Part shown: piece after piece, positions 1-9,531 of the stretch
Layout: every line of letters begins with the position of its first letter
How positions within the stretch are numbered: the stretch's first letter is position 1
Notes under the pieces: generated by a model
Databases searched by the model: none
Told to the model about the DNA's origin: nothing
The model's input: the letters and a program-made list of their open reading frames with translations, nothing else
Translations under genes and position numbers: made by a program
DNA from: Corallium rubrum
Lineage: Eukaryota > Cnidaria > Anthozoa > Scleralcyonacea > Coralliidae
Direction: 5' to 3'
Length of the DNA stretch: 64,000 nt
Assembly: GCA_964035015.1 (NCBI GenBank)
Contig: OZ036010.1
Location: 2,734,104 to 2,798,103 of the forward strand

Positions 1-106
<106 letters not shown>

Positions 107-274
107 TAGACAAACAGATACTAAGCAGACAGAGACAATGGCTTATGGGTGGACAAACAGACCAACCAGCAGATATATAACTGTAAACTTAAAATGTTTG
201 TATATTGCAAATAATTAAAGGGCCATTTTGCCCATCTCAGCCATCCCTAGGTTAAGTAATTCTAGAAGACATCC

Positions 275-425
275 AACTCTTATATTACAAGTAATATTTG
301 GCATTTCACCTATGATTAAACTGGATGTTCTACCATTTGTAATTAATTAGTAAAGAGTTTAGAATATATACGTTACAAGACTTGAAACCAGGACCAGTTG
401 CATCCTGATGGCTAACAGCACCTGT
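275..425 (-). repeat. Degenerate SINE-type repeat
   Basis: This stretch resembles the repeat at about 4735-4990: the same order of a 'ggcatttcac' block, a 'tgttcta' block, an 'agaatatata' block and a 'gaccagttgc' block. The better copy at 4735-4990 has a tRNA-like promoter; this one has lost that part. Nothing coding is seen in 110-590 otherwise. Confidence 0.45.
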
Positions 426-596
426 CATGATTAATAGCAGACAATTTTATCATAAGAAAAATATACCAGGAAAGGGTAATTACATTCAAACAAGTACTAC
501 ATCTTCAAAAAACCCTTATGGAGACTGTACATTGCTTGCTAGGATGTCTGAGGGTTGTCCCTTTGATGATCAAGATGATTAAGTAAGATTGTCTGG

Positions 597-820
597 TATT
601 AACTCATAATTTCCTGTCTGAGGGCTTCCTCAGAGGTGAATAAAATCATCTGGTGTTAGCCAGAATAAAATACTAAAGACCAATGTGGACAGGAAAGAGT
701 TACCTACAGAGATAGTTTCTAACTCATTCCTGTCAGAGAGTGTCCCCAGAGGTGAATGAAATCATCTGGTGTTACCCAGAATAAAATACTAAAGACTGAT
801 TCGGACAGGAAAGAGTTCGA
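597..820. repeat. Two tandem copies of a short MITE-like unit
   Basis: Two direct copies of a ~100-bp unit (about 599-702 and 719-820). Each opens with TAACTCAT and a TTCCTGTC block, has 'aaatcatctggtgtta' in the middle, and closes with GGACAGGAAAGAGTT, so each is roughly self-complementary at its ends. The core also matches, on the other strand, the TTAA-flanked MITE at 25120-25212. I infer decayed members of one TTAA-type MITE family. Confidence 0.55.
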
Positions 821-918
821 GGGCTGTTTTTGGTCAGCAATACATGTACTTTTAAAAATGCTGGAAGTGCGACCAGGATTGAACATGATGATTTTGGAGA
901 AATGTCGAGAAATATAAA

Positions 919-1300
919 GTGGGCTCAAATATTGCGAATCATGCTTGGTCTTACGACCATAAAATTGATTTCAACAACAGCAAGATAATTGACAAAGCAA
1001 ACTACCGCCACAGAGCTACACTGGAATCTTGGCACACCGCGCTTACAACTAATGCTGACAATAATTCTAAACATCTACCCGAGCAATACCATTTTTTTAT
1101 TGAAGAAATAGAACAATCGTTAGAGTTCACAGAGTATCATACAGGTGGAACTGTCACATCCAGTTATTTGTCATTGTATTGTTAATCGTAGCGTAGGTGT
1201 ATAGTCTGTAATTGTAAACTGTAGTCGTCTGCAATCATTGTATTTTGTAACTACCTGTTGAAGGCTGCAGTCTGGCAGCCAAAAGCTCGTAATAAATAAA
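919..1300 (+). pseudogene. Penelope-like element relic (GIY-YIG endonuclease end)
   Basis: An 88-residue open frame (919-1185) contains SNIANHAWSYDHKIDF, followed by an Asn/Leu-Glu pattern like the end of the GIY-YIG endonuclease of Penelope-like retroelements (an invariant His, an aromatic-Asp segment, a catalytic-region Glu). No reverse transcriptase part is present, so it is a 3' fragment. Behind the stop a stem-loop (1263-1280) sits between CTGTTGA and AAAA, a decayed hammerhead-like arrangement, and an AATAAATAAATA tail follows near 1290. It lies on the + strand in the TAF1A intron before the 1384 exon. The family call rests on motif memory; a protein search would decide. Confidence 0.55.
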
Positions 1301-1383
1301 TATTTTCAACCAGAGAACGTCTCCAAAATCATCAATACATGTACTGTTGGTTAATTTTTGTTTCAATATTTTTGTTTTTCTAG

Positions 1384-1541
1384 GACAACTTCAAGGCATG
1401 TCATATATTACACGAACACATGTTTATTTCTTAACTAAGGTCCTCAAAGAAAGCTTGCTTAGTCATAGATATAATCAAGGCTTGGCATCATTGATAGGCT
1501 TGAGTAGGAGATGTGAAAAAATCCCAGAATTATTTTATCTG
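1384..1541 (+). CDS. TAF1A: TAF1A exon (first visible)
   Basis: The acceptor is tttttctag/GA and the donor CTG/gtgagt. The exon opens with the last two bases of a split codon, so at least one more coding exon lies upstream, outside the window or unrecognised. It encodes the helical segment FLTKVLKESLLSHRYNQGLA, which corresponds to the N-terminal helical repeats of the family. Confidence 0.82.
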
Positions 1542-4500
1542 GTGAGTGCAGTTGTGGGTTTAGTGAATAAATAGGGAAGCACGGGTAGGACAAGCTAATT
1601 AGCACACTGCCTGCCTGTCCTACCACTGAAGTTAATCCCGGTCAGACCAGGTTAGTACTTTAAGATGGGTGACCACCTTAGCTTCATGTGAGTAGAATTG
1701 TAGGTTCTCTCCTGTGCCTAAAGGGCTTTTCATGAGGTTCTCCAGTTTTCATCCTCCTTCAGCAAAATCAACACCATACTGTAGTTTCCCCAGTTAATTC
1801 AACTAGTTCCATCAAGGGAATGAGTCACATGTCACCCTCAATAAATAATGTCACTTCACTTCACTTCACTTCACTTCACTTCACTTCACTTCACTTCACT
1901 TCACTTCACTTTACTTTACTTTACTTTACTTTAATTTTACTTCACTTCACTTCACTTCACATCACATCACTTCACTTCACTTCACTTCACTTCACTTCAC
2001 TTCACTTCACTTCACTTTACTTTACTTTAATTTTACTTTACTTACCTACTTACTTACTTACTTCACTTCACTTCACTTCACTTCACTAATTACTTCACTT
2101 TACTTTACTTTACTTTACTTTACTTTACTTTACTTTACTTTACTTTACTTTACTTTACTTTACTTTACTTTTTACTTTACTTTTTACTTTACTTTACTTT
2201 ACTTTACTTTACTTTACTTTACTTTACTTTACTTTACTTTATTTTACTTTACTTTACTTTACTTTTTACTTCACTTCACTTCACTTTACTTTACTTTACT
2301 TTACTTTACTTCACTTCACTTCACTTCACTTCACTTCACTTCACTTCACTTCACTTCACTTCACTTCACTTCTCTTTACTTCACTTCACTTCACTTCACT
2401 TCACTTCACTTCACTTCACTTCACTTCACTTCACTTTACTTCACTTCACTTCACTTCACTTCACTTCACTTCACTTCACTTCACTTCACTTCACTTCACT
2501 TCACTTCACTTCACTTCACTTCACTTCACTTCACTTCACTTTACTTTACTTTACTTCACTTCACTTTACTTCACTTCACTTCACTTTACTTTACTTTACT
2601 TTACTTTACTTTACTTTTCTTTTTACTTTACTTTACTTTACTTTACTTTTTACTTTACTTTTTACTTTACTTTACTTTACTTTACTTTTCTTTTTACTTT
2701 ACTTTACTTTACTTTACTTCACTTCACTTCACTTCACTTCACTTCACTTCACTTTACTTTACTTTACTTTACTTTAATTACTTTAACTTTATAAATAATA
2801 TTTTAAATTTTGGAACTTGCCAATTTCCATGCTGAAATATTCTAACTTTACAGTAGTTTATAAAATTATTTATAAACAAAAATTATTGGTTCTGTTTTAC
2901 ACCATACAGGCTGGCCTGGAGATTCTGAAAAACATTCCAAACAGTCATGTTAATTGTATGCAGTTTTACAAAAATATGTTTCTTGCCTGTGCTTATCAGA
3001 AAGAAGAAATTCTTCTCAGTTTTGCCCTGTACCTTGTTTTAAGACAACAAGATGTGACGGAGGCTTTAGAATTGTTGAAATCGAAAAGCAGTCATAGCCC
3101 ATTTAATCAGAATTATTTACACAAAGCTTACGTTGCATTATTTGAGTACACACTCTGGTGTCCAAAATCAACGAATGATACCAAACTAATCAAGTACGAA
3201 GAGGAAGAGGATATTTTATTCTTTGACGAAGAGCAAGAGGAGGATGAATTTGGTGAAAAACCACCCACCCAAAGGGTTGACTATTCTGCAAAACACGCTA
3301 TTCATCTATTTGAGGAAGTATTTTCTCTTCCTGGTGTGTGGGATATGTTTGTACCAGCTTATCTTAATTTGCTTATGAACCTCAAACGACTCACCGAAAC
3401 GAGACAATTTTTGGAGAGTTACAGAGATAAAAATCCATTGAATCCAAACACACACAGGTACAGGCCGGTATTTAACAAATAGTGTAATAAAAGTAGCGTG
3501 CTGCGTAGGCAGTGTAGAAACAACAATCGAAATATAGTAAGGTTAGATATACTGCCGAAACAGAGAACGTAGGAGTCTAACGTTTCGAGCGAAGGCCCTT
3601 CGTTTCTCTCTGACGAAGGGCCTTCGCTCGAAACGTTAGACTCCCACGTTCTCTGTTTCGGCAGTATATCTAACCTTACTATATTTCGATTTAACAAATA
3701 GGTTCCATTTTGCCGTTGTCCGTTCAGTTATAGATGCACATATGACGTCACAACGTGGTAAGAACAAAAAAGTGGCCCACGAGACGCAGTCGAGTTAATT
3801 TTATGTTCTTACCACGTTGTTACGTCTTCTGTGCATCTATAACTGAACAGACAACAAAAAATGGAATCTATTTGTACAATACAAGGTTTTGTATTGTATT
3901 TGTACAAGGTTTTTATCGAAACTCTTGCCTGATTTTGGGGCATGAAGAAGGAAAAAAGCAAGTCAGCTGACGTGATCTGAAGGGAGCCTTTCCCAGTAAT
4001 GGAAGCAGAAGTGGTAAACTTGTGCTAAATTTAATGATCGTTCAGACTACAGATACGAATAAGGTTCATAGAGATAATATAAATACTAGAGGGGGCATTG
4101 GCGGGAAAATTTGGTAACCACATGGCAGCCGCCATTACCTATGATATTGCGGTCAATTGGTTGGCAAATGTACTAGACCCAGTCCTTTGCCAACCAACGC
4201 GCCTAATGTTTGCCTCCAAAAATATCCAAGAGCCGCCGTTCAATTGGTTACCCGCGGTTTACTGAAATCAAGATAGGATGCCCCCTCTAGTATTTATATG
4301 ATCTATGATAATGTTCATATAGCGATTGTGGCAAATGCCTAAAATTAATAGTCCTACAGTTCTCGAATAAGGCCACATAGAGTGGAACATTTTTTTGAAA
4401 TAAATACTGAACGTAAGAGAATGTTTATAATAATGGGAAGTTTTGTTACAAATCTTTTCTTCCGAACCATCACTTATATTGTTTTATATTATATAACTTT

Positions 4501-7500
4501 TTAGATATCTGTATTATTTTCTGAAGTCAAACTCTGGCACTGACGCTGATTTAATAAAAGTTTTAGAAGATTTAATAAAATTGGACCCAACCAGTGAATG
4601 TTTGACTGACTTGATTGACCTGAAAATTAAGACTGGTATGTTTGGAATATTATATTAGGGCTACGTCTACACATATCCGGATTTTTTTGAAAACGCAACT
4701 TTTTCGTTATGGATTGGCCTTCCGTCCACACGTAAACGATGAAGTAATAATATTATAAGTAATATTGGGCATTTCACTCGATTACATCGCATGTTCTAGG
4801 GATTTATGGTGAAGGAAAATTCGAGTGTAGAATATATACATTTTAAGACCAAACCGGGACCAGTTGCGAAAAATGCAACTACACAGGCCTTCCGGCAGGA
4901 ATTGAACCCACGACCTTGCGATTCTAGTGCAATGCTCTGACCACTGAGCCACGGAGATTTCACTCGATTACATGGCATGTTCTAGGGATTTATGGTGAAG
5001 GAAAATTCGAGTGTAGAATATCCGAGACGTTTGTTGAAAACCGAGGCGAAGCCGAGGTATTTGAACAAACTTCGAGGTGTTTGGATTTCCTGATGAAACA
5101 CTCCTCCGAGTGTATGATATAGCATCTCAAACAAATCAGTATTTTATGAGAAAATCGAGATGAAGTTTGCTTAATTTATGTAATTTCTTCCTCCGATATC
5201 TAAACCACAGACGCGGTATTGATTTCCTTTGTGTTTTCCTCATGAATTATTAAAGTGTCACTGTGATGAAAAATCGTCAGTCTTTTTTTGATCTTATTAT
5301 AAAGTACATTTACAATAAGGATGAACGGCGTTTGTGGTTTGTAAATAACTCATCTCGTTCAAGAGATATTCACGTTTTTGAAATATGCAAATTATATGGT
5401 TGATGACGTCATTTTCTCCAAACGAGAGAAATGAAAATCGTAAAATTAGGAATAGCTCTGACTAGAAATAAACCATAGAAAGTGCTCAAATTTTGCATGC
5501 CTATAGTATTAAATAAAATACGTTTTACTGTGGAACTTTAGTTGTTTTCGTGGAAACTACTGGTTCCTGGCCTCCTCCAATGATAAAATTAAATTTGCTT
5601 ATTTATCAGCAATCAAGTAACGTTTACTCCAGCGAATAAAAGTGAAGATTAGGGCATATGTATGCATTGTAATTCAAACGTTTAAATCTTTCTATTTTTA
5701 AACAATGAGACAAAAATGATAATTCCCTTTTTAAGGTTTAGAGTACCTGAGAGCATGCGCTTAACATGGCAATCACAAAAGTTCCACAGAGATGTGTATG
5801 TTATTGGATACTATAAGCATACAAAGTTTAAGCGCGTTCTATTGTTTATTTCCAGAGATATTCCTTATTTTACGATTTTCATTTCGCTCGTTTGGAGAAA
5901 ATGACGTCATCAGCTATAAATTTGCATATTTCCAAAACGTGAATATCTCTTGAACGAGATGAGATATTGACAAACCACAAACGCCGTTCACCCTCATTTT
6001 AAATGTACTTTATGATAAGATCAAAAAAAGGACTGACGATTTTTTCATCATAGTGACACTTTAATGAGTTTGAGATGTTGTTATCAAAAATGGAACTTTC
6101 CAAAGGCGCTCTCCAAAGTGGAACTTTTTGAAAACGCCGCGGCAGCCGTTTTCCTGTTCTTGTGTGGACGCGGATTTTTTTGAAAACGGATAAGAAAGTT
6201 GCGCTTTCAAAACAATCCAGTTACGCGGTGTGGACGTAGTCTAAGGACTTTCAGTAAGGCCTGCGCTAAACGTCGCACAGACGAATTTAATTGTTTGAAT
6301 TTTATTCGACGAAACTGCGACGTATAACTCGATTAAATTCGACACACGAATTAAATTCGTCTCGGCAGTTAAATTCGTCTGAGTCAGACGGATAATGCGA
6401 CGGTAATGCATGTTCGAGTTACACAACGAATTATCAATTAAAGGAATCATTTTCAGGGTCCACGCGTCCAAGTAAAAATAGTTAAATTCGACGTTTAACT
6501 AACTCGACGTTGAATTTGCGTCGCATTATTCGAATCAAATTCGTCTATTGTGCGACGTTTAGCGCAGGCCTCAATCTCGTTCCCGAGCCCACGTTCCCCA
6601 CCCGGGAAACGAGAGACTCTGGGATAATCCGTTTCACATCGATATTTCATTGGCTGATGAACACAGTGAACTCTATATAACAATCGAAATGTGGTATGTA
6701 GGTTAATACTGCCGAAACAGAGAACGTAAGTGGTCTAACGTTTCGAGCGAAGGCCCTTCGTCAGAGAGAAGCGTGGAACTCTATAGAACTCTATATAACT
6801 CTTCTTCCGGATAACAAAAATCCTGTGATGGCGTGAACGGATTATCCCAGAGTCTCTCGTTTCCCGCCCGCTGGGTAAGGGGAACGTGGGCTCTGGGAAC
6901 GAGATTGCGCAGGCCTAATCAACCTCGTACCCAGGCTTTTCGCTCCCGCCCTGGCGAAATCGTCGAGCGAAAACCCTGGCATGGGCTGGTCACGTGCCTC
7001 CCAGAATCTGGGTGTACTAATGGGGGTTGGGTCGTTTACAAGTTCGTGTTTTTTCTGACGCCATGTTTTTATCTTGTCTGGGTTCCGGTATCAAAAAGAG
7101 TATTTATACAAATGTTAATTTAAAGCCACAGCAAGTCACTTGCTTAGTGGCTCTTTTTAATTCAGTGAGTTACATCGCAAATCTTGAGACACAAGCGGCA
7201 GCACGAACTTGGAATTCCCTCACTGTAGAACTTTTTCGGTGTATTAAACTGTTTGGACATATCCATGTGCAGTTGCATTGTTAAATGATACGAAATGATA
7301 TGTGATCTCGTGTCGTGGCAATTTAATAAACCGAAACTATACGTTTGATGATAACACCACAAGACAATACGTACTTACCATCCCCTCCCTAATAACCGTA
7401 TTTTAAAACCTCCCAGATTCTGGGAGGCACGTGACCAGCCCATGCCAGGATTTTCGCTCGATGCGAGGGCGGGGGTGAAAAGCCTGGGTACGAGGTTGAG

Positions 7501-8897
7501 GCCTAATCCTACATTGGTCACCCCACAATATTTACCAGGTATTTACTTAAAAAGCATTACCAACAAGAGGGCACTGACTCAGAGACATGCATATCTCCAG
7601 CAGCGGGTTAATGGAACTGACATGGCTTTTCATAGTGTGGCTTAATTGCTTGTTTGTAAATATTTATGATTTGCATATAAAGCGTAATAATGATACAATC
7701 TGCAAGTATTTTTTCCAATTATTTCTTCCACTGTACGCGGAGAAACTTTCATGAGATTTTTGTCCAATCTTTAACCAAATTAAACCAAATTTTAATGACT
7801 TCGTCCTTGGTCTATGATCAATCATTCCACAAACTTATTAACTGTAAATCTATCATTAAACAATTGTTGTTTGTCTTTAGATTCAAAGGAACATATAATA
7901 GAGCTAATCTTTGAAAAATTGGATCATTCTGCTTCTATGTTAGATGAAGGAACGTGGAAAATACTTGAATCATGTTTAATACCTAAGACTGGAACTGAAT
8001 TGGAGTCAGAGCTAAAGCAAGAAGTGGAATTGTGTTGGCAAGAGCGAGAAAGTTGGTGGCCTCAGTATCATTTTAGGATACCTCAAGATTTTAGTAGTTC
8101 TCATGGTTGGGCTGTTATGTTGAGCAAAGCAAACATTGCAGAGTATTTGTTAGGGAAAGGTGAGTAAAGTTGATGTTTCGAGGAGGGAAGAAGGAAGGGA
8201 GGATGGGGGTGGGGGGTGGGTTGGTGGAGGGAGGAAGGATGGGGAGGGAGGGAGGGAGGGAGGGAGGAAGGAAGGTAGGGAGGGAGGGAGGCAGGCAGGG
8301 AGGGAGGGAGGGAGGGAGGGAGGGAGGGAGGGAGGGAGGGAGGGAGGGAGGGAGGGAGGGAGGGAGGGAGGGAGGGAGGGAGGGAGGGAGGGAGGGAGGG
8401 AGGGAAGGAAGGAAGGAAGGAAGGAAGGAAGGAAGGAAGGAAGGAAGGAAGGAAGGAAGGAAGGAAGGAAGGAAGGACGGACGGACGGACGGACGGACGG
8501 ACGGACGGACGGACAGAGGAAGGAAAGAAACAAGGAATGAAGCAACAGCGGAAGAGAGATAAGAGAGGATAAATGCAAGAAAGAAAGAAAAGAAGGAAGA
8601 GGATAATGTAAGCAGTGACGAAAACAAACAAACGATGAACCACTGGAAGAGAAGATACGTTTGAGAAGAAAACGACTATTTCCATATTAATAATTAATTC
8701 CGCACGTAACAATTTCTAAATTTATTTCAACTTCAGAAAACGAGTTCAGCAAAGAAGTTCGTTCTATGTACAGAGTATATACCACTAAATCAACCACAAA
8801 CGAACATGAAAACAGTTCAGGTGATGAAATAACGTCTGGAAAACGACCAAATAACGACACCACAGAGATACAGCGCTCAAAAAGGAGAAAGCGATGA
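1384..8897 (+). CDS. TAF1A: TATA box-binding protein-associated factor RNA polymerase I subunit A (5' end missing)
   Basis: TAF1A belongs to the SL1/TIF-IB complex, which brings RNA polymerase I to ribosomal DNA promoters in the nucleolus. Five exons are visible: 1384-1541, 2910-3457, 4505-4635, 7881-8159 and 8737-8897. All junctions are GT-AG and phases match (0, 2, 1, 1). Their 1277 nt are two bases of a split codon plus 425 codons including the TGA stop, so about 424 residues are seen; family proteins are near 450, so only the N-terminus is missing. Diagnostic stretches are SLPGVWDMFVPAYLNLLM, NPLNPNTHRY, the Trp-rich WQERESWWPQYHF and a final YLLGKGE. An acidic insert (EEEEDILFFDEEQEEDEFGE) follows the TPR-like first half, and the C-terminus is basic (KRSRR-like). 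Introns carry most of the repeats listed below. The 3' end of the transcript is probably near 9161. Confidence 0.87.
1855..2790. repeat. Pentanucleotide satellite (TTCAC)n / (TTTAC)n
   Basis: About 935 bp of five-base repeats in blocks of two variants, ACTTC and ACTTT, with a few expanded units (ACTTTTT). It fills most of the intron between the first two visible TAF1A exons and ends about 120 bp before the 2910 acceptor. The open frame through it (LHFTSLHFTS...) is an artefact of the repeat. Confidence 0.97.
2910..3457 (+). CDS. TAF1A: TAF1A exon (second visible)
   Basis: The acceptor is accatacag/GCTGGC and the donor ACACACAG/gtacag, phase 0 in and phase 2 out. It holds the middle of the protein, including the acidic stretch and the GVWDMFVPAY and NPNTHRY motifs that identify the family. 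The open frame runs on past the donor by 24 nt, but that tail (RPVFNK) is intronic. Confidence 0.88.
3483..3696. repeat. Palindromic Penelope-like tail with hammerhead-like core
   Basis: A near-perfect inverted repeat of ~75-bp arms (about 3523-3602 and 3608-3693). The right arm holds CTGACGA (3610-3616), a short stem, then GAAA (3630-3633), the order seen in hammerhead ribozyme cores. The leader 'gtaataaaagtagcgtgctg' before the left arm is shared with 49964-50000 and 61191-61220. I infer a head-to-head tail of a Penelope-like or related retroelement; self-cleavage is untested. Confidence 0.55.
3697..3873. mobile_element. Fold-back MITE, ~177 bp
   Basis: Inverted arms of about 70 bp (3697-3769 and 3802-3873) share 'cagttatagatgcaca' and 'acaacgtggtaagaaca', with a 32-bp loop. 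It follows the previous palindrome directly. No coding frame belongs to it. Confidence 0.75.
4068..4307. mobile_element. hAT-type MITE, copy 1
   Basis: Terminal inverted repeats include ATAAATACTAGAGGGGGCAT at both ends. The flanks ATAAGGTT and ATAATGTT look like an 8-bp target duplication with one mismatch. A second copy in the other orientation sits at 57228-57470 with a perfect 8-bp duplication. The size of the duplication points to hAT (or P) type transposition; no transposase is present. Confidence 0.75.
4505..4635 (+). CDS. TAF1A: TAF1A exon (third visible)
   Basis: A 131-nt exon, too short to stand out as an open frame. The acceptor is cttttttag/ATATCTG and the donor ACTG/gtatgt. It completes the Arg codon from the previous exon and reads YLYYFLKSNSG, then a Leu/Ile-rich helix ending CLTDLIDLKIKT. 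This matches the 'IYLYNFLKRQ' region of the mammalian protein. The intron behind it (4636-7880) is almost entirely mobile-element sequence. Confidence 0.82.
4658..6242. mobile_element. Non-autonomous TIR element with inner palindrome
   Basis: The outer ends match as inverted repeats (GGGCTACGTCTACAC on the left, GTGTGGACGTAGTC on the right, each followed inward by a 'ggatttttttgaaaacg' block). Inside is a second, longer inverted repeat: about 5253-5470 pairs with 5858-6066, including 'caaaccacaaacgccgttca' and 'gaatatctcttgaacgagat'. The space between the inner arms carries no recognisable protein. The target duplication is unclear (TA or TTA). It fills half of the TAF1A intron 4636-7880. Confidence 0.65.
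4840..4956 (-). repeat. tRNA-derived SINE (- strand)
   Basis: On the - strand an A-box-like TGGCTCAGTGGTCAGAGCA (4933-4951) is followed by a B-box GGGTTCAATTCC (4898-4909). These are the internal RNA polymerase III promoter parts of a tRNA gene, but the rest does not fold as a functional tRNA. It is flanked by two direct ~68-bp repeats (4769-4840 and 4955-5023), far longer than a usual target duplication, so a dimeric repeat is likely. Confidence 0.65.
6258..6570. mobile_element. PIF/Harbinger-type MITE
   Basis: The ends are inverted (GGCCTGCGCTAAACGTCGCA at the left, its complement ending at 6570). A TAA lies before it at 6255-6257. The matching TAA on the right is read only when the following element is removed (6916-6918). 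A three-base TWA duplication is typical of PIF/Harbinger. No coding sequence. Confidence 0.7.
6572..6907. mobile_element. Mutator-type (MULE) TIR element 1
   Basis: Inverted ends CAATCTCGTTCCC...GGGAACGAGATTG with arms of ~65 bp. It is flanked by a perfect 9-bp duplication CGCAGGCCT (6563-6571 and 6908-6916), the size usual for Mutator-type elements. It inserted into the right end of the neighbouring Harbinger-type MITE. A hammerhead-like fragment (6741-6764, - strand) lies within it. Relatives are at 61569-61690 and 63525-63570. Confidence 0.78.
6920..7499. mobile_element. Mutator-type (MULE) TIR element 2
   Basis: Inverted arms of ~95 bp start with CAACCTCGTACCCAGG and include 'cacgtgcctcccagaatctg'. 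A perfect 9-bp duplication AGGCCTAAT flanks it (6911-6919 and 7500-7508). It is younger than element 1, because its duplication includes the last bases of that element's duplication. A broken copy is at 57173-57510. The open frames in it are too short and unlike known transposases. Confidence 0.78.
7881..8159 (+). CDS. TAF1A: TAF1A exon (fourth visible)
   Basis: The acceptor is ttgtctttag/ATTCAAAGG and the donor GGGAAAG/gtgagt, phase 1 on both sides. It encodes the C-terminal conserved block, with a Trp-rich signature (CWQERESWWPQYHF) and the closing LLGKG. The intron begins directly with a purine-rich microsatellite. Confidence 0.88.
8170..8520. repeat. Purine-strand microsatellite (GGGA)n, (GGAA)n, (GGAC)n
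   Basis: Three successive tetranucleotide arrays right behind the TAF1A donor at 8160. Long Arg/Gly/Glu and Pro/Ser/Leu open frames on both strands come from the repeat alone. The one-strand purine run could form triplex structures (inference). Confidence 0.95.
8737..8897 (+). CDS. TAF1A: TAF1A last coding exon
   Basis: The acceptor is ttcaacttcag/AAAACGAG. It reads ENEFSKEVRSMYRVYTTKS, then a polar tail ending in a basic cluster before the TGA stop at 8895-8897. The basic C-terminus also occurs in the mammalian protein and could act in nuclear localisation (inference). Confidence 0.8.
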
Positions 8898-9155
8898 ACT
8901 CTGATAGAGATTAAGTTGGCTTTCTTTTCTATCTCCTCCCCCGAGACAAGTGCTCGTGCAATCAGTCTGATATCGACCCCTCGTCCCTTCCTAGAGGAAG
9001 GTCTATCAATCTGACTGTTTTAAAGTATGGGTAACAAAAACAAAGAAATTTAAAAAGCAAACCATTGACATGAAGTGTTACGCCCTAATCAAACGAGAAC
9101 GTAAGTTGGCAGTCACAAATTTCTGTGGCGGTCGTTCGAACACCCAAATTAACAA

Positions 9156-9161
9156 AATAAA
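9156..9161 (+). terminator. Probable TAF1A polyadenylation signal
   Basis: A canonical AATAAA lies 259 nt behind the TAF1A stop and about 20 nt before the end of the BEL-1 3' LTR. It is the first such hexamer after the stop on the + strand. Confidence 0.55.
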
Positions 9162-9182
9162 GGTTTCATAAGTGTTTTTATT

Positions 9183-9403
9183 CAGGATTTCCTTGCCTCC
9201 CGATAGTATCCCAAACAAATCACAAAGTTACAAATACAACAGAAATCTCTGAGTTTTATTGAATCGCTTGCTAAAGTTCACATCGCTCGCTCAGCTCTCT
9301 GTTGACTGTGGGAATATATTAAAAACAATGTAAACATTACAATCACACCCTCGTATGATGTGACGTCACCACTTCCACTTCCGGATGCCCAGTTCCGGAC
9401 ACA
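9183..9403 (-). repeat. BEL-1 3' LTR
   Basis: Read on the - strand it opens with TGTGTCCGGAAC behind a GGGGGAG tract and ends near TCCTGAATA. About 140 bp (9183-9322) match the 5' LTR at 19008-19145. The first ~80 bp have no partner in the 5' copy. Confidence 0.8.
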
Positions 9404-9531
9404 CTCCCCCGTATATACTCCTGCCAGGAGATATACGTTACCTTAATAGTTCTTAACTGTTTCAAACAACGTAAACGTTGCTCAAATTTAAAACTAATGT
9501 CTGTTCCTAACATTAAAGTTTCACATGCAAG

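Noticed and set aside
1820..2089. Open frame rich in LHFTS
   Set aside because: Product of the ACTTC pentanucleotide array.
8101..8712. Long Pro/Ser/Leu and Gly/Arg/Glu open frames
   Set aside because: Read-through of tetranucleotide microsatellite in a TAF1A intron.
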